Below are positions 33,096-39,278 of a DNA stretch of 64,000 bases, piece after piece. A program made the position numbers and the translations under genes. The notes under the pieces are model-generated. The model saw nothing but the letters and a program-made list of their open reading frames with translations. It was not told where the DNA came from and searched no databases. The stretch spans positions 310,001 to 374,000 of the forward strand of contig NZ_FNIE01000009.1 of assembly GCF_900103985.1 (NCBI RefSeq), in the 5' to 3' direction. The stretch's first letter is position 1. Each line of letters begins with the position of its first letter. This DNA is from Actinacidiphila guanduensis (lineage in GTDB: Bacteria; Actinomycetota; Actinomycetes; Streptomycetales; Streptomycetaceae).

Positions 33096-33752
33096 GTGCG
33101 TTCCCCGGATGGCCAGCTGCTCACCGCGCTGCGCGCCTGCGCCGCCGTCCCCTGCGCCGCCCCCGCCGCCAGGGTGCTGTCCCTGGCCGGCGAGCACGGC
33201 GCCCTCTGGCTCGCGGTGGGCGCCGCGGGCGCCGCGGCCGACCCCGACCGCCGCACCGCCTGGCTGCGCGCCACCGCCCTGGTGGCGACCGCCCACGTGG
33301 CCGCCATGGCGGCCAAGCGCCTGGTACGCAGGCCGCGCCCCCAATTGCCGCCGGGCACCGCGCCCCTGGTGCGCACCGCCGGCCGGCACAGCTTCCCCAG
33401 CGCGCACGCCTGCTCCTCCGCCGCGGCCGCGCTCGCCTTCGGCGCCCTGGCCCCCAGGGTGCCGCTGCGGCCGGCGGCGGCGGCGGTGTGCGCCTCGCGC
33501 CTGGTGGCCGGCGTCCACTACCCCTCGGACGTCGCCTTCGGCGCCCTGCTGGGCGCGGCCACGGCACGTCTCGGCCGCGCCTGGGCATTGGCGGCCCTCC
33601 CCGGCACCCCTGGCGGCGAGGACGGGCCCGGCATCAAGGGAGCCGGCCAAGGCATCGAGGCCCTCGACGCCCTTCACAGCGCCCTCCGCCGCCATGGCGT
33701 CCAAGGCGTCCGGACGCTCCAAGGCGCCCTCGCCGGAGGTGAGCCGCGATGA
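33096..33752 (+). CDS. PAP2-family phosphatase (putative polyprenyl-phosphoribose-5-phosphatase)
   Basis: A 218-residue membrane protein with all three PAP2 motifs: KRLVRRPRP (74-82), SFPSAHA (99-105, catalytic His) and SRLVAGVHYPSD (about 137-148). Start: GTG at 33096 with GAGGAGG 8 bases upstream; the longer frame from 33036 has none. Its stop overlaps the UbiA gene start. In mycobacteria a PAP2 protein next to the UbiA-type DPPR synthase dephosphorylates decaprenylphosphoryl-5-phosphoribose, and that role is inferred here from the same arrangement. The last 40 residues are a non-conserved tail. Confidence 0.85.
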   Translation: MRSPDGQLLTALRACAAVPCAAPAARVLSLAGEHGALWLAVGAAGAAADPDRRTAWLRATALVATAHVAAMAAKRLVRRPRPQLPPGTAPLVRTAGRHSFPSAHACSSAAAALAFGALAPRVPLRPAAAAVCASRLVAGVHYPSDVAFGALLGAATARLGRAWALAALPGTPGGEDGPGIKGAGQGIEALDALHSALRRHGVQGVRTLQGALAGGEPR

Positions 33753-34702
33753 CCGAGCCCGCCGCCGTCATCGAGCAGGCCGCCTCCGCGGCCCCGGTCA
33801 CCGCCGGCTCCGGATGGTCGGTCGCCGCCGGGCTGGTGCGCACCGCCCGGCCGCGCCAATGGGTGAAGAACGGGCTCGTGCTGGCCGCGCCCTTCGCCGC
33901 CGCCCGCCCCCTGGACGCCTATGAGGCGATACGCCTCGCGGCCGTGCTGGTGCTCTTCACCGCCTGCTCGGCCGCCGTCTACCTGATCAACGACGCCCGG
34001 GACGCCGAGGCCGACCGGGCCCACCCGGTCAAGCGGCACCGCCCGGTCGCCAGCGGCCAGGTGCCCGTGGCCGCCGCCTATGCGGCCGGCCTGGTGCTCG
34101 CCCTCGCCGCGCCCGCAACCGCCGCGCTTGCCTGCAACGGCGACACCGCCGCCCTGCTCGCCGCCTATGTGGCCATGCAGCTGGCCTACTGCATACGGCT
34201 GAAGCACATGCTCGTGGTCGACCTGGTGATCGTCACCACCGGCTTCCTGATGCGCGCCATGGCGGGCGGGCTCGCCCTGGACATCACCCTCTCGCGCTGG
34301 TTCCTGATCACCTCCGGCTTCGGCGCGCTGTTCATGGTGGCCGCCAAGCGCTACTCGGAACTGGTCCTGATGAGCGGTCAGGACGGCGAGCTGGGCGCCT
34401 CGCGGGCGCTGCTCGGCTCCTACACGGTGGGCTACCTGCGCTTCGTGTGGCAGCTCGCCGCAGGCGTGGCGATCCTCGGCTACTGCCTGTGGGCCCTGGA
34501 GAGCGGCAGCTCCGCGCACGGCCTGCTGCCCTGGCGCCAGCTGTCCATGGTGCCCTTCACGCTCTCGATACTCCGCTACGCCGTCTTCGCCGACGCGGGC
34601 ACCGCGGGCGAGCCAGAGGACGTGGTGCTGCGCGACCGGCCGCTGCTGGTGATCGCCCTGGCCTGGGGACTGCTGTACGTGCTCGCCGTGGCCGACTCGT
34701 GA
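33749..34702 (+). CDS. UbiA-family polyprenyl-phosphate phosphoribosyltransferase (DPPR-synthase-like)
   Basis: This 317-residue polytopic enzyme has the first Asp-rich motif NDARDAEADRAHPVKRHRPV (81-100), very close to the mycobacterial DPPR-synthase form, and a second region KRYSELVLMSGQDGELGASR near 205-225. That enzyme joins PRPP to a polyprenyl phosphate, the first committed step to polyprenyl-phospho-arabinose. It overlaps PAP2 (ATGA) and GtrA (GTGA) by 4 bp each, giving a tight membrane-enzyme operon. A different prenyltransferase substrate is possible but less likely next to PAP2 and the divergent dprE genes. Confidence 0.88.
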   Translation: MTEPAAVIEQAASAAPVTAGSGWSVAAGLVRTARPRQWVKNGLVLAAPFAAARPLDAYEAIRLAAVLVLFTACSAAVYLINDARDAEADRAHPVKRHRPVASGQVPVAAAYAAGLVLALAAPATAALACNGDTAALLAAYVAMQLAYCIRLKHMLVVDLVIVTTGFLMRAMAGGLALDITLSRWFLITSGFGALFMVAAKRYSELVLMSGQDGELGASRALLGSYTVGYLRFVWQLAAGVAILGYCLWALESGSSAHGLLPWRQLSMVPFTLSILRYAVFADAGTAGEPEDVVLRDRPLLVIALAWGLLYVLAVADS

Positions 34703-35238
34703 GGCGTGCCGGGGCAGCCACCGCCTCGGGGGCACGGCGCCCGCGCGGCCTGCACCGCGAGCTGGCCGGCTTCGCGCTCGCCGGAGGCGCCGCCTATGCG
34801 GCGGACCTGGCCGCCTTCCTGTGGCTGCGCGACAGCGCGGGCCTCGGGCCGCTGACCGCCAAGGCCGTCTCCTTTGCCGCGGGGTGCGCCGTGGCCTACG
34901 CCGGCAACGCGCTGGGCACCTACCGCGACCGCGCCCCCGGCGGCCGCCGGGCCCGCCGCTACGGGGCCTTCGTCGCCGTCAACCTCGCCGGGGCCCTGGT
35001 ACAGCTGGCCTGCCTGGCGTTCTCGCACTACGTCCTGGGCCGCACCGCGCCGCGCGACGACGTCGTCTCCGGGCTCGGTGTCGGCATGGCGCTGGCCACC
35101 GCGCTGCGCTTCTGGGGCACCCGCACCCTGGTGTTCCGCCGCCAGGACGCAGCGGGCGGTGACACGCAGGCAGGGCCCCGACACGCTGCGGGTGTGCGGG
35201 CCGCAAGCGAGGGTAACCGCGCGACATGGACTGGTTGA
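34699..35238 (+). CDS. GtrA-family membrane protein
   Basis: A 179-residue protein with four hydrophobic segments (LAGFALAGGAAYAADLAAFLWL, TAKAVSFAAGCAVAYAGNAL, FVAVNLAGALVQLACLAFS, VVSGLGVGMALATALRFWGTR). The pattern and NALGTYRDR fit GtrA proteins, which assist flipping of or interaction with polyprenyl-phosphate sugars. A GtrA protein accompanies the arabinan-precursor genes in mycobacteria. Start GTG 34699 overlaps the UbiA stop; the C-terminal 35 residues are low-complexity and overlap the next gene by 13 bp. Confidence 0.85.
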   Translation: MRRAGAATASGARRPRGLHRELAGFALAGGAAYAADLAAFLWLRDSAGLGPLTAKAVSFAAGCAVAYAGNALGTYRDRAPGGRRARRYGAFVAVNLAGALVQLACLAFSHYVLGRTAPRDDVVSGLGVGMALATALRFWGTRTLVFRRQDAAGGDTQAGPRHAAGVRAASEGNRATWTG

Positions 35239-36206
35239 CCCGGCTGCCGTGGATCGGGCCGCGCGTGGCACGGCTGATGCGCACCCACGCCTGGCGGGCC
35301 TTCGACCACCTCCAGGAGGTGCACTGGACCCGGCTGGCCGCCGCCATGACGTTCACCAGCTTCCTGTCGCTCTTCCCGCTGCTCGCCGTGGTGGCCGCGG
35401 TCGGCGCGGCCACCTTGTCGCAGAGCCAGCTCGACCGGCTGGAGCGGAAGATCGCCGACCAGATCCCCGGTATCGCCGGCCAGATCGACATCGCCGGGCT
35501 GGTGCGCAACGCGGGCACGGTCGGCCTGATCAGCGCCCTGTTGCTGGTCCTGACCGGCGTCAGCTGGGTCGGCTCGCTGCGCGACTGCCTGCGCGCGGTG
35601 TGGCGCAAGGACAACGAGGAGCGCAACCCGATCGTCGGCAAGCTGCTGGACGCCGGCATCCTGCTCGGCCTCGGCGTGGCCGTCCTGGTCTCGCTGGGCG
35701 CCTCCGGGTTCGCCACCGCCGCCGTCACCTGGACCGCCGACCGCGCCGGGATCGACCAGCACAGCCCCGGACGGGCGCTGCTCACCTTCGTCGGCTACCT
35801 GCTCGCGGTCCTCGCCGACTTCCTCATCCTGCTCTACCTGCTCACCCTGCTGCCGGGCGTGGACCCGCCGCGCCGCGCCGTGCTGACCGCCGCCCTGATC
35901 GGCGCCGTGGGCTTCGAGGTGCTCAAGGTCGCCCTCAGCGGCTACCTGCGGCAGGTCGCGGGCAAGAACATCTACGGCGCCTTCGGCACCCCCATCGCCC
36001 TGCTGCTGTGGTTCAACTTCATGGCCAAGCTGCTGCTGTACTGCGCCGCCTGGACGGCGACGCAGCACGGCCCGGCCGGTGTCAGCGGCGTCGGTGCGAG
36101 CGCAGCCCCCGCCGCTGACGGGGCACCCGGGACGGGCCCGCAGAGCGGCTCGCACCGCTGGCACCCACCGCGGACGGGAGCGGGCGACGGCGCCGTACGA
36201 CGATGA
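35226..36206 (+). CDS. YihY/virulence factor BrkB family membrane protein
   Basis: A 326-residue protein with six hydrophobic helices and the family's landmarks: RLAAAMTFTSFLSLFPLLAVV near the N-terminus, GLISALLLVLTGVSWVGSLRDCLRAVW, and the C-terminal YGAFGTPIALLLWFNFMAKLLLYCAAW. Its molecular function is unsettled despite older RNase BN annotations. ATG at 35226 lies within the end of the GtrA gene. The last 40 residues are Gly/Pro/Ser-rich and run antisense over the end of the D,D-carboxypeptidase gene for 125 bp. Confidence 0.9.
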   Translation: MDWLTRLPWIGPRVARLMRTHAWRAFDHLQEVHWTRLAAAMTFTSFLSLFPLLAVVAAVGAATLSQSQLDRLERKIADQIPGIAGQIDIAGLVRNAGTVGLISALLLVLTGVSWVGSLRDCLRAVWRKDNEERNPIVGKLLDAGILLGLGVAVLVSLGASGFATAAVTWTADRAGIDQHSPGRALLTFVGYLLAVLADFLILLYLLTLLPGVDPPRRAVLTAALIGAVGFEVLKVALSGYLRQVAGKNIYGAFGTPIALLLWFNFMAKLLLYCAAWTATQHGPAGVSGVGASAAPAADGAPGTGPQSGSHRWHPPRTGAGDGAVRR

Positions 36207-37545
36207 CCACCACGGCCAGCACCACCAGGGTCGCGGCGGTCAGGCCCACGGCCGCCCACACCCCGCGCGAGGAGGAGGACGCCGTGGTCTCGGCCGCCGC
36301 CGAGACCTTCGCGCCCTTGGCGGAGGCGCTGGGCGCCGGGGTGGCGGCGGTGCTCGGGTGCACCTTGCTCAGCGGCGGCACCAAGGTGCCCACCGGCTGC
36401 ACCGTGGGCGCCGCCTTGAAGCCCCAGTCCAGCAGCGAGGACGCCTCGCGGTAGACGCGGTTGTGGCCCGGCGAGGGGTGCATCACCGTCACCAGCAGGG
36501 TGCGGCCGTTCCGCTGGGCGACACCGGTGTAGGTGGCGCCCGCGTCCGTGGTGTCGCCGTTCTTCACACCGGCGATGCCCGGGTAGGGCTTGAGGTCGTA
36601 GTCCCCGGCGAGCAGGCGGTCGGTGTTCTGGATCTGGAAGTGCTCGCGGACCGGCTTGCCGTTCTTCGCCTTCTTGTAGTCGCCGGGGAACTCCGCGGTG
36701 ACCGTGGAGCAGTAGGCGCGGAAGTCGGCGTTCTGCAGGCCCTGGCGGGCGAAGAGGGTCAGGTCGTAGGCGCTGCTGGCCTGGCCGGGCATGTCGTAGC
36801 CGTCGGGCGAGACCACGTGGGTGTCGTCGGCCTGCAGTTCGTGCGCCTCGGCGTTCATGTCGGCCACGGTCGCGGCCACCCCGCCGTTCATCGCCGACAG
36901 CACGTGCACCGCGTCGTTGCCCGAGCGCAGGAAGACGCCGAGCCACAGGTCGTGCACGGTGTAGGTGAGGTTCTCCTTGATGCCGACCAGGCTGCTGCCC
37001 GCGCCCATGCCGGCCAGGTCCGAGGCAGCCACCTTGTGCACCTCGTTCTGGGGGAGCTTGGGCAGCAGCATGTCGGCGAGCAGCATCTTCAGGGTGCTGG
37101 CCGGGGCGAGCTTCCAGTGCGCGTTGTGCTCGGCCAGGATCGCGCCGGTCTCCGCGTCGGTGACGATCCAGGAGCGGGCGGTCAGGCCCTTGGGCAGCGC
37201 GGGCACCCCCGGGGCGGCGTTCACCTGGGTGCCCGGGAGGCCGAGCCGGTCGCCGCCGACCTTGGACATGGCCGCGGGCGGCACGGGCTGCTTGGGTGTG
37301 GCGGGTTTGGCGGGCGCCGCCTGGGCCGTGCCCGCCATCACGGTGCCGCCCAGGAGCACGGCCGCCGCCAAGGAGGCGAGCGCGGCCCGCGCGGCCCTGG
37401 GCGCTCTGGAGGCGCGCGGTATTCGCGCCGCCCGGTCGGCCGGCGCCTTCCGGGCCGTCCCGGGAGCCGCCGAGGACCGGGCGGCGCCGGGCACGGGGAG
37501 GCGGGTGCGGGCTCGGGTCAGGGCTGAGGACGCGGTCTTGGACAC
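36082..37545 (-). CDS. D-alanyl-D-alanine carboxypeptidase (penicillin-binding, membrane-anchored)
   Basis: A 487-residue protein: basic N-terminus, hydrophobic signal segment (about 52-77, with TAQAAPAKP after it), then a serine-type peptidase S11 domain with SxxK at Ser150-Lys153 (PASTLK), SGN at 208-210 and K-N-G at 328-330 in place of K-T-G, a substitution common in actinobacterial members. A C-terminal transmembrane helix (VWAAVGLTAATLVVLAVVVIVV) with an Arg-rich tail anchors it. It trims the terminal D-Ala from peptidoglycan stem peptides. Start GTG 37545 sits 6 bases after TACGGT; the longer frame to 37734 lacks support. The 3' end overlaps YihY. Confidence 0.92.
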   Translation of the reverse strand: MSKTASSALTRARTRLPVPGAARSSAAPGTARKAPADRAARIPRASRAPRAARAALASLAAAVLLGGTVMAGTAQAAPAKPATPKQPVPPAAMSKVGGDRLGLPGTQVNAAPGVPALPKGLTARSWIVTDAETGAILAEHNAHWKLAPASTLKMLLADMLLPKLPQNEVHKVAASDLAGMGAGSSLVGIKENLTYTVHDLWLGVFLRSGNDAVHVLSAMNGGVAATVADMNAEAHELQADDTHVVSPDGYDMPGQASSAYDLTLFARQGLQNADFRAYCSTVTAEFPGDYKKAKNGKPVREHFQIQNTDRLLAGDYDLKPYPGIAGVKNGDTTDAGATYTGVAQRNGRTLLVTVMHPSPGHNRVYREASSLLDWGFKAAPTVQPVGTLVPPLSKVHPSTAATPAPSASAKGAKVSAAAETTASSSSRGVWAAVGLTAATLVVLAVVVIVVRRRRPLPSAVGASGASRSAGPSRVPRQRRGLRSHRRR

Positions 37546-37551
37546 CCGGCG

Positions 37552-37557
37552 ACCGTA
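37552..37557 (-). promoter_or_regulatory. -10 element of the D,D-carboxypeptidase gene
   Basis: TACGGT (minus strand, 37557-37552) ends 6 bases before GTG 37545. GGTACC-containing near-repeats lie just upstream (about 37558-37590). This suggests a leaderless GTG-initiated mRNA. Confidence 0.4.
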
Positions 37558-37650
37558 CCGGGCCGGGTACCGTGCCCGGTACCGGCCCGTGGGACACCAG
37601 TGACGTGAGACTGCGCACGCCCCCGGGCGCGGCCATGGGAACGGGCCGCC

Positions 37651-37656
37651 CATACT
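37651..37656 (+). promoter_or_regulatory. -10 element of the SCO4848-type gene
   Basis: CATACT ends 7 bases before the ATG at 37664 with no Shine-Dalgarno between, consistent with a leaderless mRNA. Confidence 0.4.
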
Positions 37657-37663
37657 GGTACGT

Positions 37664-37981
37664 ATGAAGCTCAGCCGCCGTGTCTCGTGGTTCCTGGTCG
37701 CCTTCGGCGCGTGGTCCTGGATGGTGTGGACCACCTTCGTGAAGAACCTCTGGAAGGACGCCAGCGGGCTCGCCTTCCACCACGGCGACCACTCCCACCC
37801 GACCGCCTACTTCTGGATCCACCTCACCCTGGCGATCGTCTCCACGATCCTGGGCACCGTCATCGGCGTCCTCGGCATCCGCGGACTGCTCGCCCTTCGC
37901 CGCAAGCCCGCGGCGGGCGCAGGAGAGGCGGACGGCGCCGCCGAGGCATCCCCGGCCGAGCGGGACGCGCTGACCCGCTGA
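37664..37981 (+). CDS. SCO4848-family small membrane protein
   Basis: A 105-residue protein with two hydrophobic helices: RVSWFLVAFGAWSWMVWTTFV and FWIHLTLAIVSTILGTVIGVLGIRGL. It is separated by a short hydrophilic loop rich in His (AFHHGDHSH). The sequence and its position after a D,D-carboxypeptidase match the actinobacterial family named after SCO4848. Function unknown. It converges on a TetR gene with 16 bp between the stops. Confidence 0.88.
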   Translation: MKLSRRVSWFLVAFGAWSWMVWTTFVKNLWKDASGLAFHHGDHSHPTAYFWIHLTLAIVSTILGTVIGVLGIRGLLALRRKPAAGAGEADGAAEASPAERDALTR

Positions 37982-38004
37982 GCGGCCGCCAGGGGGCTCA
38001 GCGG
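37975..38004. terminator. Small bidirectional hairpin
   Basis: A perfect 9-bp stem (37975-37983 with 37996-38004) with a 12-base loop spans the stop codons of both convergent genes. It is modest in length, so termination efficiency is uncertain. Confidence 0.45.
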
Positions 38005-38855
38005 CGGCCTTTCCCGGCAGGGGCGGGCGGGGCCGGCAGGGGGGTGCGGCCGATGGCGGGCAGGATGAAGTCCTGGATGAGCGACGTGGCGTCGCGGACC
38101 AGCGGGCGGAAGGCCCGGTAGCGGCTGACGGCGATCACCCGGGCCACCAGCGGGGTGGAGCGGCGGACGAACTCGCGGGTGCGGGCGGTGTCCTCGGTGC
38201 GGTCGAAGACCCAGTACAGGACGACGGCCATCAGATGCAGCCAGAGCAGGTCAGGCAGCAGCTCGGCGAGTTCGGCGTCGAGCTTGGGCGCCAGGTCCGA
38301 GCCGCCCAGGACGTCGGCGAACAGGGCCACCGCGGTGGCGCGGGCGGGGTGCGACTCGTTGGAGAACGGGCTCAGCGAGCTGTCGGGGTCGGCCGCGGTG
38401 CGGAAGAACTGGGCGGCGAACCCGTGGTACTCGGCGGCGCAGTCCAGCCAGGAGGCCAGCGCGGTCTCCAGGCGCTCGGCGAAGTCGCGCATCCCCTCCA
38501 TGCGGGCGGTGGCGTCGCGGGCGTGGTCCTGCGTCATCAGGTCGTAGAAGCCCTGTATCAGGAACTCCTTGGACTCGAAGTAGTAGTACGCGTTGCCGAC
38601 CGAGACGCCCGCCTCCTGGGCGATGGCGCGCATCGTCGTCCTGTCGTACCCGCGCTCCTGGAACAGCCGCATCGCTGTGCCGAGGATCGCCGCCCGGGTC
38701 TGCTCGCTCTTGCCCGTCTTCGGGCGGGCCCGGCCGCCGGGCAGTTCCCCGGCGGCCACCGCCGCGGCGGCGTTCCCGGCACCCCCGGCGCCCCCGGTGC
38801 CGCCGCCCGGGACGACGGGGCCGGGCGCCGCGCCGCGGTCGTTCGTCTCCTCCAC
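37998..38855 (-). CDS. TetR-family regulator
   Basis: A 285-residue protein. After about 45 Gly/Pro/Ala residues comes a TetR HTH domain (TRAAILGTAMRLFQERGYDRTTMRAIAQEAGVSVGNAYYYFESKEFLIQGFYD), then a helical ligand-binding half with LLWLHLMAVVLYWVFDRTED, and a basic Pro-rich tail. The wide aromatic C-terminal domain resembles regulators of lipid or envelope genes, but the ligand is unknown. Two TTGAAC-type palindromes and a promoter 130-190 bp upstream imply autoregulation and a leader of about 155 nt. No divergent plus-strand gene lies beyond, so remote targets are probable. Confidence 0.9.
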   Translation of the reverse strand: MEETNDRGAAPGPVVPGGGTGGAGGAGNAAAAVAAGELPGGRARPKTGKSEQTRAAILGTAMRLFQERGYDRTTMRAIAQEAGVSVGNAYYYFESKEFLIQGFYDLMTQDHARDATARMEGMRDFAERLETALASWLDCAAEYHGFAAQFFRTAADPDSSLSPFSNESHPARATAVALFADVLGGSDLAPKLDAELAELLPDLLWLHLMAVVLYWVFDRTEDTARTREFVRRSTPLVARVIAVSRYRAFRPLVRDATSLIQDFILPAIGRTPLPAPPAPAGKGRR

Positions 38856-38986
38856 CCGTCGAGCCTATCCGGACCGGCCCCCTCCCAGCCCGCGCACGCG
38901 TCCGCACCGGCCGGCGGCCCCCCTCCTGCCGCCGGCCGTTGCGTGCCCGGTGCGCCCGGCCGTCGGAGGCGGTGGCCGAGCCAAAG

Positions 38987-39000
38987 TTGAACGTGTTCAA
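38987..39000. promoter_or_regulatory. Perfect palindrome TTGAACGTGTTCAA (TetR operator candidate)
   Basis: A perfect 14-bp palindrome just downstream of the predicted transcription start of the TetR gene. It shares TTGAAC-TG-TCAA with the second site at 39034, so one protein probably binds both. Confidence 0.65.
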
Positions 39001-39018
39001 AACACTCCGACGCCTAGG

Positions 39019-39047
39019 AGGCTAGACCTGTTCTTGAACATGCTCAA
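39019..39047 (-). promoter_or_regulatory. Promoter of the TetR gene with an overlapping operator
   Basis: Minus strand: TTGAGC (39047-39042), 17 bases, TAGCCT (39024-39019), a good HrdB-type promoter. The -35 lies inside TTGAACATGCTCAA (39034-39047), a near-palindrome with one mismatched pair that matches the upstream operator. Repressor binding there would block RNA polymerase. Confidence 0.6.
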
Positions 39048-39190
39048 GTCCTGACACATGCCCAGTTCGCCGATGCGGTAATCGAGTTGGTGCCCGTCGG
39101 GGAGTTCTGGGGCGCCCGCCCAGCGTGCGGAAAGGCCGACGAGGTTGTACGTCGTGGTCGGCTGCCGGGCTGCGGCCCGCGCACGCAGAA

Positions 39191-39225
39191 GGGCCCGGCT
39201 CCCACGGGGGGGAGGAGCCGGGCCC
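39191..39225. terminator. Terminator downstream of the MMPL gene
   Basis: A perfect 12-bp GC stem (39191-39202 with 39214-39225) with an 11-base loop, 54 bp after the MMPL stop on the minus strand. The remainder of the gap 39048-39278 contains no gene that I can support. Confidence 0.75.
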
Positions 39226-39278
39226 GGTCCTGGAGAGGGGTGTTGCGCTCTGCGGTGGAGTCTGCGAGGGCAGCGGGT

